A stretch of 64,000 nucleotides of DNA from Mesorhizobium neociceri. GTDB taxonomy: Bacteria; Pseudomonadota; Alphaproteobacteria; Rhizobiales; Rhizobiaceae. The notes under the pieces were generated by a model that saw only the letters and a program-made list of their open reading frames with translations, was not told the DNA's origin and ran no database searches. How positions within the stretch are numbered: the stretch's first letter is position 1; the number at the start of each line of letters is the position of its first letter. The stretch covers positions 26,256 through 90,255 of the forward strand of contig NZ_JACDTY010000023.1 of the NCBI RefSeq assembly GCF_013520985.1, in the 5' to 3' direction. The position numbers were made by a program, and so were the translations under genes. Positions 25,129 through 33,784 of this stretch are shown one piece after another.

Positions 25129-25284
25129 CCAGATTCTCCTCTTGCACCCAGCGCCTATTGATAGCGACTGTGGTTAACAAGCTGTTAACGCCACGCCAAC
25201 TACGCCAACTTTTCGAATTACGCGGTTTCTCCGTTACTGGGGTTATGCCCGATTCGGAGAAGTCGAGCAAATGGACATAAGGCA

Positions 25285-25300
25285 GTTCCCAGATGGGAAC
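25285..25300. promoter_or_regulatory. parS: parS-like centromere site 1
   Basis: GTTCCCAGATGGGAAC is a 16-bp palindrome apart from its two central bases. It fits the repABC parS pattern GTTNNNNGCNNNNAAC with GA instead of GC at the centre. It lies ~160 bp upstream of repA and is the likely binding site of RepB. Confidence 0.75.
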
Positions 25301-26014
25301 TTTCGCTATCGCTGGCTCCACTATTCCGTCAAAATTGCGCATCAGGTGTTGAAAAATATAGCTATGAAGGTGGTCACGCAGCATGGGCGCACGGGCGAGT
25401 CCGTTGACGCTTTGTTCTGGTGGATAGTCGACGTCGGTGTGCCGGTTGGCTCTAGCTTCCGCGTGCGGCGGCAAGCGACCTACAAAGGCGCGGGCAGCTT
25501 TCGGCGCCTGGAGAGACGCCCCACATTGGTGCGGCGTCGAAATTCCCCTTGGTGACGGCAGGCACGGTTACTCGCGCAGTCCCTAGGGAGGTATCACATC
25601 CTTCGCGTCGGAGACGATCGGATGTGTTTGTGATGCAGCCAGGTCACGACCCTTCCGATGTCGCTTCGGTAATCGCGCCTACCAGGCTGGCAAGTTAGAC
25701 GCCCCACGGCCCCCTTCCCTGCAACAAGGCATTCCGCGCCAAGTGGTTCTCGAGAATGGCAGCTCAACGACTAGGATTCGTCTTAGGCAGCCCACGCGAG
25801 TTGACAGCAATCAGCCACCGCTTGACACGTGGGCGTCCTGTCACGCGCTCCCCCCTCCAGTGCGCAGTCGATGAGGCAAGCAGGAGGTTGCAGCGGTCGC
25901 CAGGCGGCCTACCTCTGGGTCTAGTCCAGCTGTTGGCGAAGGATCCCGAGGACGCATCGAGAATGCAAACTTCTCGCATAACTCTTCGTCTCGCACTCAC
26001 CACCCGTACTTTAA

Positions 26015-26030
26015 GTTCCCAGCTGGGAAC
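26015..26030. promoter_or_regulatory. parS: parS-like centromere site 2
   Basis: GTTCCCAGCTGGGAAC is a perfect palindrome and a full match to GTTNNNNGCNNNNAAC. It shares both arms with site 1, 715 bp further from repA. Confidence 0.8.
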
Positions 26031-26174
26031 AGGTCTTCAAGTTGGAGGGATGCACGACACCAAGAGACCCTGGACTCATCAACTTTGGGGAATGTGGTTC
26101 TCGGGCGCATTGCCGCATCCCGAGTCACCTGCGGCTGTGGGCGTACCGCACCCCACAAATCCTGACGCCATAGT

Positions 26175-27165
26175 TAGAACTCGAAACCGGTCACGCCGTC
26201 GCTGATACTTGCGTGTCATCTCGGCACTGGCGTGGCAGCTGCTTTTTGCACATAGCGCTCGTGACCTCGGCCGAGGACGCGCGCAGCGAATGGCCAGAAA
26301 ACCTTTGGCCGCGCTCGCCTCGGGAAAGACCCCCACGCTCGCCGGCGGCCAAGGCGGCGCGTTTGACCAGCCGCGCCACCTCCTGATCGTTCAGCCGCTC
26401 AACTCCCACCGCCTTGCCCTGACCGGTGACGAAGCGGAAGAGGGAGCCATGCGCTATACGGGCCAGCTTCAGCCAGGTCTGCCAGGGCGACAACCGGGCA
26501 GCTGTCGGACGAGCCGCGACCAATTTCGACCTCGCGCTAGCCGGTCTTGCCCCGCAACCTAACAGCACGCCCATGTCTGGAAAGAATTCAATCCAGCCGC
26601 GACCGTCCTCGGTTTGATCACGCGCAATACCAGGCCGACGATTTCGGATCGGCGCAAGCCACCGACTAAGCCCAAAAGGCGCATGGCACGGTTCGCGCAG
26701 ACCGCGCAGTGTGCCGCGGTCGAGCGTTTCCCAGCATGGCGAAAAGATCGTCGAGGAGGAGGGCTTCCCTTTGACGGGGGAGGCTGTTTGTTGCCGATGC
26801 CGGCGAGCGCGGTGGCGATATGCCGGTCCTTTGGGTCGAGCGGTTGACCGCGATGCGTAAAGCTCCAGGGTCAGCTACGACAGGCGGCGCTCGATGGTCG
26901 ACACCGACTTGTTGCCCCTCTGCCGATCCCCAGGCCTGGGCCGTGATGTAGAGGCCGCCGATTTGTGGGTCTGGCGGCTGCGGATCAAACGACTGACGCC
27001 GGCAGCAGGCGCAAAAATCCTCCCAGTCGGCGGCATCGGCGCGACGGGTGTTTGCCGAACTTGCTGCCTCGACACAGTCGCGCGCACGGTCGGCTCAATC
27101 CGCGTACGTGCTAGGCGGCACTTCGAATTGGTTCGGTGCCGAGCTTGAAAGTTGCCCAGAACTGC
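26175..27165 (-). pseudogene. Decayed copy of the tyrosine recombinase
   Basis: On the minus strand, segments in several frames match the intact recombinase at 28159-29289. Examples are LARIAHGSLFRFVTGQGKAV, RLNDQEVARLVKRAALAAGE and GQRFSGHSLRASS, and further upstream GNKSVSTIERRLS. Frameshifts, stops and small deletions break it throughout; the active-site HSLRA remains but the C-terminal tyrosine region is damaged. The start codon region is lost. It is a direct-repeat relative of the intact gene and lies just before the RES/Xre pair. Confidence 0.8.
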
Positions 27166-27189
27166 CATATCTTTTGCACAAGAAATATG
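27166..27189. promoter_or_regulatory. Imperfect palindrome upstream of the RES/Xre pair
   Basis: CATATCTTTT and AAGAAATATG form inverted arms (8 of 10 matching) around a 4-bp centre, 18 bp ahead of the antitoxin start at 27207. This is the expected place for autoregulation by the Xre-type antitoxin. Confidence 0.5.
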
Positions 27190-27206
27190 ACTCTCAATAT
27201 GGTAGG

Positions 27207-27605
27207 ATGGATTCTGTGGCCCACGCACTCAAGATCCCCGAGCAGAATGGACCTCTCATCTTGTCCTATATGGACCGGAACGGGAAGATTGCGATCGAGC
27301 AGGTCGCGGACGGTTTTGGCATGTCCAAGGGCCAGTTGGCCCAGACCGCCGGTCTTGCGCGCGAGACCCTTTATCGGTCAGAGCGCAGCGCTGCGGTAAA
27401 GACACAGGGGCGTCTGCGGGAAATGCTCGAGATCATCAGCCGCGTTACGGATTGGGCGGGTGGCAAGGAGCAGGCGATGGCTTGGTATCGGGCTCAGCCG
27501 CTTCCAGCTTTTGGGGGACGCACCGCTGAGGCGCTGGTGAAGGACGGCAGGGCCGCTGCGGTCCGTGATTATCTCGATCACATGGCCGTTGGCGGGTTTG
27601 CGTGA
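27207..27605 (+). CDS. Xre/MbcA/ParS-type antitoxin (DUF2384)
   Basis: A 132-residue protein. The N-terminal HTH covers IAIEQVADGFGMSKGQLAQT ... RETLYRS; the C-terminal toxin-binding domain carries AMAWYRAQPLPAFGGRTAEA and a terminal VRDYLDHMAVGGFA. It neutralises the RES toxin encoded next and represses the operon. The ATG at 27207 follows GGTAGG and starts the family-typical segment; longer in-frame sequence upstream belongs to the decayed recombinase. Its stop overlaps the toxin GTG by 4 bp. Confidence 0.88.
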   Translation: MDSVAHALKIPEQNGPLILSYMDRNGKIAIEQVADGFGMSKGQLAQTAGLARETLYRSERSAAVKTQGRLREMLEIISRVTDWAGGKEQAMAWYRAQPLPAFGGRTAEALVKDGRAAAVRDYLDHMAVGGFA

Positions 27606-28120
27606 GGTTCGTCAGAACCTGCTACCGGGCACACGATCCACGCTGGGCATTCAAGCCGACTTCCGGTGAAGGAGCGGCGATCAGAGGTGCGCGATTCAAT
27701 CCCAAAGGTGTGCCGGCGCTCTATCTCGCGTTGACCCTTATGACGGCGATCAAGGAAGCCAATCAGGGCTTCGCGCAGCGGATCGATCCGTGCGTGCTTT
27801 GCTCCTATGAGATCGATTGTGACGACATCGCGGATCTGACAACGGAAGAGGGGAGGGCAGAGTTTTCTGTGACGCTCCAAGAGATGGCCTGCGCCTGGGC
27901 GACGGCTCTTAGCGACGGAGAGCGCCCGGCGTCCTGGTTTATCTACGACCGGCTGCGGCCTCGAAATATTGCCGGCATTGTGGTTCCGAGCTTTGCGCCG
28001 AGCGCCGAGATGGAGGATCGCAACCTGGTCCTTTGGGACTGGGGTCCGGATCTGCCGCACAAGGTAACTGTATTCGACCCGAGCGGCCGGTTGCCGAAGG
28101 ACCAGCTATCCTGGCGATAA
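27602..28120 (+). CDS. RES-domain toxin
   Basis: The 172-residue RES protein starts at a GTG overlapping the antitoxin stop. It shows FVRTCYRAHDPRWAFKP, the conserved GARFNPKGVPALYLA stretch, a Glu in MTAIKEANQG and the Ser-containing C-terminal part. RES toxins degrade NAD+ and arrest growth when the antitoxin is lost, so the pair would stabilise the plasmid. All family landmarks are present and the frame is intact, so the module is probably active. It ends just before the intact recombinase gene, which converges on it. Confidence 0.88.
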   Translation: MRFVRTCYRAHDPRWAFKPTSGEGAAIRGARFNPKGVPALYLALTLMTAIKEANQGFAQRIDPCVLCSYEIDCDDIADLTTEEGRAEFSVTLQEMACAWATALSDGERPASWFIYDRLRPRNIAGIVVPSFAPSAEMEDRNLVLWDWGPDLPHKVTVFDPSGRLPKDQLSWR

Positions 28121-28158
28121 CGCACGCTCGGCTCCGAAGGGCAGGGGAGTCTTTCGCC

Positions 28159-29289
28159 CTACAGGCCTGATGCTTTGGTGAGATTGACACGGAAACGATC
28201 GCGTCTGCGCTGATATCGGCGAGTCATTTCAGCCGAGGCATGGCCGAGCTGCTTTTGCACGTAGCGCTCATCAACCTCGGCAGAGGAAGCGAGGCCGGCG
28301 CGCAGTGAATGTCCGGAAAACTTCTGTCCCCGCTCTCCCTCGGAGAGATCGCCGCGCACGCCGGCGGCCAAGGCGGTGCGCTTGACCAACCTGGCAACCT
28401 CCTGATCGTTGAGCCGATCGACGCCGACCGTTTTACCCTGACCAGTAACACGGCGGAACAAGGGGCCATGCGCGATGCGGGCAAACCTCAGCCAGGTCTC
28501 GAGCGCGACAACCGGGCAAGTGGCGTCGGACGAACCGCGGCCGATCTCGACCTCGCGCCAGCCGGTCTTGCCGCGCAGTGTCACAAGAACACCTTTGTCG
28601 AGCACCTCGATCCAGCCGCGGCCATCCTCGGTTTGATCGCGGGCAAGATCGAGGCCGACGATTTCGGAGCGGCGCAAGCCGCCTGCGAAGCCCAAAAGCA
28701 GCATGGCGCGGTCACGCATGCCACGCAGCGTGCCGCGGTCGAGGGTCTCCAGCATGGCGACAAGATCGTCGCGCAGCACGGCCTCCTTCTGACGGGGCGG
28801 GGCGGCGTGCGTGTTGCGGATGCCGGCGAGCACGGTGGCGATATGACGGTCCTTCCGGTCAAGCGATTGGCCGCGCTGCGTGTAGTTCCAGGTCAGGGAT
28901 GACAGGCGGCGCTCGATCGTCGCCACCGACCTTTTTTTGTCCCTTTCCGATCCCGAGGCCTGGGCGGTGATGTAGAAGCCGACAACTTGTGGATCTGGCG
29001 GCAGCGGATCGAACGACTGGCGCCGGCACCAGGCGCAAAAATGCTTCCAGTCGGCTGCGTAGGCGCGACGGGTGTTCGCCGAACTGGCTGCCTCGACATA
29101 ATCGCGCGCACGGTCGGCGAGCTTTTCGAGATGTGTAGGCAACGATGTCCGTCGCGGGTCAAGGACCGGCGGGGGAGGGGAGGGGCCTTCATCCGGCCGC
29201 CCCATCTCCATGACGACGTCGACAATGTCCGGCAGGTCATCGGCGTCGATTGCGTCGGTGGACACCATCAAATTACAGGCATTGCCCAT
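28159..29289 (-). CDS. Tyrosine recombinase/integrase
   Basis: A 376-residue recombinase. The SAM-like core-binding domain is at ~55-160 (RDYVEAASSANTRRAYAADW). The catalytic residues include Arg in GGLRRSEIVGL, His327 and Arg330 in HSLRAG, His350 in LGHAS and Tyr359 in TRRYQRRRD. All are in place, so it should be active. Such plasmid-borne enzymes resolve multimers or mobilise segments. A decayed second copy sits at 26175-27165. A palindrome with recombination-site geometry is found at 30523-30553. Confidence 0.9.
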   Translation of the reverse strand: MGNACNLMVSTDAIDADDLPDIVDVVMEMGRPDEGPSPPPPVLDPRRTSLPTHLEKLADRARDYVEAASSANTRRAYAADWKHFCAWCRRQSFDPLPPDPQVVGFYITAQASGSERDKKRSVATIERRLSSLTWNYTQRGQSLDRKDRHIATVLAGIRNTHAAPPRQKEAVLRDDLVAMLETLDRGTLRGMRDRAMLLLGFAGGLRRSEIVGLDLARDQTEDGRGWIEVLDKGVLVTLRGKTGWREVEIGRGSSDATCPVVALETWLRFARIAHGPLFRRVTGQGKTVGVDRLNDQEVARLVKRTALAAGVRGDLSEGERGQKFSGHSLRAGLASSAEVDERYVQKQLGHASAEMTRRYQRRRDRFRVNLTKASGL

Positions 29290-29502
29290 GAAGTCTCGTC
29301 CATTTTAATGTCGCAGCACTGCGATTCTTGGGCGCCAAGGTGCGGCCAAAGCGCGGAATTGTCCATCGCCGCAGCGTGACGGAATAGCCGCGAGATTTGC
29401 GTCGGGTCGGGTCCATATCCAGTGATGGCCTCTCAGAGGGTGGTCTCCTTGCTTTCATGTTCAACATTCATTATATTCCGTTCAACAGTAGGAGAATCTC
29501 GG

Positions 29503-29799
29503 ATGACCATCCGTGGCGCAGCGGCAGCCGCAATCGAGGAGCGGATCGCCCACAACCGCAACCGCCTCGTGCTTGAGCAGGCGAGGGCGGTCGGCCTGCT
29601 TGGCGCGGCCAAGAACACACGCCTTTCGGGCAGGGTGCCATCGGAATTGATCGAGGCGGCAAAGAAGCGCGCCCATGTGACCTCCGACACCGAACTGCTT
29701 GAGCTCGCCTTGTCGCGGCTGGCCCTCGAGGATGATTTTGGCGCCCGGCTCGTCGGCCGCAAGGGCAGCATCTCCGCGGACATCGATCTTGGCATTTGA
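29503..29799 (+). CDS. Antitoxin of a PIN-type toxin-antitoxin pair
   Basis: A 98-residue protein. The N-terminus is helical and charged (AAIEERIAHNRNRLVLEQAR). The segment LSGRVPSELIEAAKKRAHVT followed by SDTELLELALSRLAL looks like a ribbon-helix-helix region. The C-terminal tail DDFGARLVGRKGSISADIDL would wrap the toxin. TAGGAG precedes the ATG at 29503, and its stop overlaps the presumed TTG start of the PIN gene. Identified mainly by context with the toxin. Confidence 0.7.
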   Translation: MTIRGAAAAAIEERIAHNRNRLVLEQARAVGLLGAAKNTRLSGRVPSELIEAAKKRAHVTSDTELLELALSRLALEDDFGARLVGRKGSISADIDLGI

Positions 29800-30382
29800 T
29801 CTAGGCGGCGCACTGCGGTCCCTAAAACCACAGCGGCGGAGCGCTGGGCTGGAACGGCGACCAGATTCCGCCCTGTCCTGGGCAGGTGACCAGCCGCCTG
29901 TCGGCGGCGTATTGCTCCTCGACGCCAGCGTCTATCTGGATGTCCTGCAGGGACGTACGCCCGAAGCGGTCGATAACCTTCTGACGTATCGGCTCTGTCA
30001 CCACTCGGCCGTCTGCCTTGCCGAGCTCAGCCACGTGTTCGGCCGGCTCGACCCGGCGCACCCGACGACGAAGTCGGTCCTGGGAGCCGTTGCGGATACG
30101 ATCGAGGATATTCCGGCGCACCGGCTGCATGCACCCGACGCCACCGCTTGGGGACGCGCCGGCATGCTGGCCGGCCTGTTGTTCCGGCTGAGTCATCTGC
30201 CAAAAGGGGAGGGGCATGAACGCCGCTTCCTCAACGATGCGCTTATCTTTCACCAGGCCGGTATGCTCGGAGCGACGGTCCTGACCGGCAATGTTGGTGA
30301 TTTCGATTACCTCAGCCAGCTTGTTCCCTCGGTGCGGGTGATCTTCTACCGGGCAGCGCCAGGTTTGCGCCCGCAGGCTTAA
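29789..30382 (+). CDS. PIN-domain nuclease toxin
   Basis: The PIN fold is visible as LLLDASVYLDVLQG (first Asp), VCLAELSHVFGRLD (Glu), RRFLNDALIFHQAG (Asp) and TGNVGDFDYL (last Asp pair). PIN toxins cut RNA using a metal held by these acids. I place the start at TTG 29789, overlapping the antitoxin stop, giving 197 residues. The open frame extends further upstream, but that part is the antitoxin in another frame. All key acids are present, so it could be active. Confidence 0.78.
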   Translation: MAFDLGGALRSLKPQRRSAGLERRPDSALSWAGDQPPVGGVLLLDASVYLDVLQGRTPEAVDNLLTYRLCHHSAVCLAELSHVFGRLDPAHPTTKSVLGAVADTIEDIPAHRLHAPDATAWGRAGMLAGLLFRLSHLPKGEGHERRFLNDALIFHQAGMLGATVLTGNVGDFDYLSQLVPSVRVIFYRAAPGLRPQA

Positions 30383-30628
30383 AAGCGTCAGTGGATGCAC
30401 CAGCGCTATCGTTGCCGTTCCAGGAAAGACCGTTGCGCTGAGGGACGGTCCAGAGGGTCGCTGGGCGGGAATTTTGGGCCTCTTGCTCGACGAAAACGGC
30501 CATTTGTCCTTAGTAGCGCAATAACGAACGATAATGCAACATTATCGTTCGTTTGGCATGTGCGACAAGTGCGGCGGTTATGTGCAAATCCGGTTGTTAA
30601 AAGCGCCGCCACGATTCATCCTGTGTGG
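30383..30628. other. Promoter region of DUF1403-scpB with long palindrome
   Basis: About 245 bp without a gene. The notable content is the near-continuous palindrome at 30523-30553, described separately. Confidence 0.6.
30523..30553. repeat. 31-bp palindrome with recombination-site geometry
   Basis: AACGAACGATAATG (30523-30536) and CATTATCGTTCGTT (30540-30553) are perfect 14-bp inverted arms around CAA. Read as 12-bp arms (AACGAACGATAA / TTATCGTTCGTT) it leaves the 7-bp spacer TGCAACA, the layout of a tyrosine-recombinase core site. It could instead be an operator for DUF1403-scpB. Confidence 0.65.
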
Positions 30629-31654
30629 ATGATTCTTCGACCCGAACTGTCCCTGCGCTACCACGGTACGCCGACTGGTGAAGCCAGCGTCGCTGCATCG
30701 AAAGCCGCCGTGCCTGCTTGGCTGCGTCGGGCGGTTCCCGATGCGCAAAGCCTTGCGGGAAAGAATGTTGAGGACATCGCGCTCGTCGCAGGCGCCGCCA
30801 TTGGCGCGCTCGATGCGGTCGTGCGCCGGCAGGAGCGGTGGGCCGGGGCCTGGCGGCAGCGTCTGGCGCTTTCGGCCGCCGCGGTAACGGCCAAGCAGGC
30901 GGGCCGCGTCGAAGATGAAAATGCGCTGCGCGACGCCGTGCTGCTCACACGGCCGAGCGATTTTTTGTCCGTCGGCCCCGCCGGATCGATGCTGCTCGCC
31001 TGGCGCCGGCTGGCTGCCCGGCCCGCGGAGGATCTGCTGACGAAGAAAACCCTCGTCGCCGTGCTGGAAGAGTTCGGGTTTGCCCATGACGACGAGGTGG
31101 TCAGCGATCTCGTGGAGGACCTTCAGCAACTGGCCGCCGGCGACGGGACGATGAGAATAGTGACCGGCGCCATCGCGATCGCCGAGCGCCACGGTTTGGG
31201 GCGCGCCCTTGGAACCTGGCTCGCCGATGCGCTGCTCGCACAGCGGCTGGGCTGGGCACATGCGGTGCCGCTGTTGGGTTCAAAAGCAGCCTTGGGCACA
31301 AGCGCTCGCTCGCGTCGATCGGCAGCCGGCTCTCTGGCGACAAGCATTGAGACAGGTCCTGAGCGTGCGAAAGGCCTGCTTGCCGCGCAGGCGCGCGCCG
31401 CGTTGCGTGCCATCGATCTGTCCGCCGAGCTCGAGCGCCGCTCGGAGCGCTTGCTCGCGGTGGCGCCGAAGTTGCGTGCTCGGGCGTCGGATCTTGTCGT
31501 CGAAAGACTGTTGTCCGACGATGCGATTGTCGCGTCCGAGAAGTTCGGCGGTATGAGCGACCGCGGGCTGCGTCGGCTGTTCGATCGGCTGGTCGAGCTT
31601 GGCGCCGTGCGTGAACTGTCGGGCCGGCCGACGTTCCGCATCTACGGGTTGTGA
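30629..31654 (+). CDS. DUF1403 family protein
   Basis: The product is 341 residues, mostly helical and Ala/Leu/Arg-rich (LAGKNVEDIALVAGAAIGAL, DAVLLTRPSDFLSVGPAGSM, MSDRGLRRLFDRLVELGAVR). This family is known mainly from rhizobial plasmids beside an ScpB-like gene; its molecular role is not established. ATG 30629 is taken as the start because the helical domain begins there, although the frame is open further upstream through the palindrome. Its stop overlaps the scpB-like GTG by 4 bp. Confidence 0.8.
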   Translation: MILRPELSLRYHGTPTGEASVAASKAAVPAWLRRAVPDAQSLAGKNVEDIALVAGAAIGALDAVVRRQERWAGAWRQRLALSAAAVTAKQAGRVEDENALRDAVLLTRPSDFLSVGPAGSMLLAWRRLAARPAEDLLTKKTLVAVLEEFGFAHDDEVVSDLVEDLQQLAAGDGTMRIVTGAIAIAERHGLGRALGTWLADALLAQRLGWAHAVPLLGSKAALGTSARSRRSAAGSLATSIETGPERAKGLLAAQARAALRAIDLSAELERRSERLLAVAPKLRARASDLVVERLLSDDAIVASEKFGGMSDRGLRRLFDRLVELGAVRELSGRPTFRIYGL

Positions 31655-32361
31655 CGATAATGGCGGAGGCAGCGCACAGGCGAACGGGGAGCCGGTCAGA
31701 TGACCGTCGATCAGCTGACCAGCTGTTTAACCGGGAACTGGATCACCTGCCGCCGGAGGCGCGCTGGCGCGAATGGATGCATCGCGTCGAGGCAACGATT
31801 TTTGCGGCCAGCGAACCGGTGACGCGCGAAACGCTCGCCCGCATCGTCGGGAAAGGCTGCAGCATCGATCTCTTGATTGACGACATCCGCGAGGAACTGC
31901 GCGGCCGGCCCTACGACCTTGTCGCCGTCGCCGGCGGCTGGAAGCATCTGACGCGGCCGGCCTATGCCGACGCCATCCGCGCCGCGGTCGGCAGCGATGA
32001 GAAGGCGGCCGAGCTGACGCAGTCGGACGTGCTGGTGCTGATGTGCATCGCCTATTTCCAGCCGATCACCCGCGCCGAGTTGTCGTCTTTCTTCGGCAAG
32101 GAGATCAGTCGCGATTTTATTGGTCATCTGCGCGGTGCCGGCCTGATAGCTTCGGGTCCGCGTAGCCCTGCCCCGGGTGCGCCCTACACCTACGTGACGA
32201 CAAAAGAATTCCTGCTGGAGTTCGGGCTCGACACGCTGCGCGACCTGCCGGACTTCGAGGCGCTCGAGGACGCGGGACTGCTCTCGAAGGAGAAGTTGTT
32301 GGCTGGTGACATCCCGCTCGCGGTGGAAGCGACTTCGCTCGATGACGACGATATGGTGTGA
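31651..32361 (+). CDS. ScpB-like SMC-kleisin complex subunit
   Basis: A 236-residue ScpB relative with two winged-helix parts. The first includes EATIFAASEPVTRETLARIV ... PYDLVAVAGGWKHLTRPAYA. The second includes VLVLMCIAYFQPITRAELSS ... PYTYVTTKEFLLEFGLDTLR. Chromosomal ScpB bridges the SMC-ScpA ring; plasmid versions paired with DUF1403 may act in plasmid maintenance or segregation. Starts at GTG (overlap GTGA) or the ATG at 31660. Confidence 0.85.
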   Translation: MTIMAEAAHRRTGSRSDDRRSADQLFNRELDHLPPEARWREWMHRVEATIFAASEPVTRETLARIVGKGCSIDLLIDDIREELRGRPYDLVAVAGGWKHLTRPAYADAIRAAVGSDEKAAELTQSDVLVLMCIAYFQPITRAELSSFFGKEISRDFIGHLRGAGLIASGPRSPAPGAPYTYVTTKEFLLEFGLDTLRDLPDFEALEDAGLLSKEKLLAGDIPLAVEATSLDDDDMV

Positions 32362-32369
32362 GCCACATC

Positions 32370-32758
32370 ATGTCCTGGCCGTTACCCAAATTCCGAAACC
32401 CGCTGATGAGCAGTCGTTCGAGCGTGCCTCTGTCGTGCTATGGCGAGGCTTGATCGGCGATCCCAACGTCCAGAGGAACGGCAGGCGCGGCCAGCGGCAA
32501 AATGGTGTCGATCTGTTTGGTGTACGCAATGGTGGTCCGGCACATCATGTCGGCATTCAGTGCAAGCTGAAGGGCGACAGACAAGTTCCCGAGCGCCTGA
32601 CGTTGAAAATCCTGCAGGCCTTTCAAGCCAATCCGCACGAGACGGAGGCGAAATTGCTTGCCTACGTCCGTTCCCTTCACGCTGAACTCGGCCAAGCCGA
32701 CCGTTGGAGATGGCCAGACCCAGGAAACGATCATTGCCTAATGCCAGGCCGCAATTGA
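32370..32758 (+). pseudogene. Remnant of a PD-(D/E)XK nuclease-domain protein
   Basis: Downstream of scpB the reading VTQIPKPADEQSFERASVVL, then DPNVQRNGRRGQRQNGVDLF and HHVGIQCKLKGD, resembles the nuclease domain of large restriction- or defense-type proteins (Asp in GVDLFG, Gln-x-Lys in GIQCKLK). The putative start MSWPL lies in another frame, so a frameshift follows it. The similarity stops soon after CKLKGD, and the rest is unrelated. The original gene was probably long and has been deleted. Confidence 0.55.
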
Positions 32759-32954
32759 ATTGGCGATTGCAATTGCAAGAAGCCGATCAGCGCTCGCCCT
32801 GGGCGTCTCCTCCAGGAAAGTGCCGCCCTGCTTCCAGCGCGGTTGGCCAAGCTTTGTACGAAAGCGTACAATACTCCGATCGCCAGCAACTTAATGGGCG
32901 CTGACGCTTAGGAGCGACCATCGCACTCCTGCCCCAGACGGAGGCCGGGTGATA

Positions 32955-33140
32955 ATGCAGCAATCAGGACAACCAGGTTTGAGCGAGCAAGCCATAGCCG
33001 TTCTCGTTCGTGAATCCGGAGCCTCAGAACAGCAGATCCGTGAAATCGTTGCTTTGGTCGGTTATGATCGGGCGTCGATCCTCAGGGAAGCGCGGCTTGT
33101 GGCTCGGGCCAACACAACCCAAGTCGCCGACGGTTCATAG
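32955..33140 (+). CDS. Small hypothetical protein, DUF3606-like
   Basis: A 61-residue helical protein (LSEQAIAVLVRESGASEQQI, REIVALVGYDRASILREARL). The layout resembles DUF3606-type stress proteins such as the one at 50403-50594. GGAGG lies 10 nt ahead of ATG 32955; GTG 32949 is an alternative. Function unknown. Confidence 0.55.
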   Translation: MQQSGQPGLSEQAIAVLVRESGASEQQIREIVALVGYDRASILREARLVARANTTQVADGS

Positions 33141-33275
33141 TTCGCGGAGTGCCCGGCGCTAGGGATTCCTGCGGATTGAATGTCGCTCGGATGCCACGCA
33201 GCCTTTCAGAGCAGAAAAGGTGTGACTTATGCAGCTGCGCGTTTTGGGCAATCATGGCATTTGACAGCGACACAC

Positions 33276-33629
33276 CTATTCTGCCGCCAAGGCAACGTTG
33301 ATTAGGGCCGACGCGTGATTGGTCTGCTGCGGCGCCAGCCCGACAGGGGCGGGGATGGAAATGGGAATGAACAGGAACGGCAGTTCGATCATCAGGCATA
33401 TGCGGCAAACCCAAAGAAGCTGAAGCTGGCGTCGGTGACGGTTCCAGAGACCGAGCCAGCCGGTTTCGAAACTGGCTACGATCGCCAGGATCACGATGCC
33501 GACCAGCCCCGCGATGAAGATGATCCGACCCGGGCGCGTTCGCAGGATGATCTCACCTTGCCGCGCCTGTTCCGCTGAGAACACCGGCCCATCGTCTCGT
33601 CGATCATCGTTTTGCCGATCCTCGCTCAT
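33276..33629 (-). CDS. Small membrane protein
   Basis: The 117-residue frame starts MSEDRQNDDRRDDGPVFSAE, continues with QARQGEIILRTRPGRI and one clear membrane helix (IIFIAGLVGIVILAIVASF). The last third is hydrophobic and Pro-rich and may be a frameshifted or random extension, since relatives that I recall end soon after the helix. GGAGG precedes the ATG. It is divergent from the paoABC operon. Confidence 0.55.
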   Translation of the reverse strand: MSEDRQNDDRRDDGPVFSAEQARQGEIILRTRPGRIIFIAGLVGIVILAIVASFETGWLGLWNRHRRQLQLLWVCRICLMIELPFLFIPISIPAPVGLAPQQTNHASALINVALAAE

Positions 33630-33727
33630 GATCGCCTCCTTCGATTTGATCCCCGGGAGCACAACCGGCGTCCGGCGCATGGAGTTCCGAATTGCATCGG
33701 CCTGCCGATCACAGACACGTGATGGAG

Positions 33728-33752
33728 GGAACTTTGCTCCCGGCGAATGGTT
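33728..33752 (+). promoter_or_regulatory. EcfG-type general-stress promoter of paoABC
   Basis: GGAAC (33728-33732), a 16-bp spacer and GGTT (33749-33752), 33 nt before the ATG at 33785. The arrangement matches the GGAAC-N16-NGTT pattern of alphaproteobacterial EcfG/RpoE2 promoters. Confidence 0.6.
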
Positions 33753-33784
33753 CGACCCAAAGATCAGCCAGCCGGGAGCAAGCC

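Larger units (their letters stand above)
25129..26174. other. repA upstream region with two parS palindromes
   Basis: About 1 kb without a convincing gene. It should contain the repABC promoter next to 25128, and it holds the parS-type sites at 25285 and 26015. There is also an inverted repeat CACATCC/GGATGTG near 25595-25626. Frames at 25031-25474 (minus) and 25271-25555 (plus) have no family resemblance. Confidence 0.6.

Noticed and set aside
25031..25474. Minus-strand frame upstream of repA
   Set aside because: It overlaps the repA start and a parS-like site, has no ribosome site and no recognisable domain.
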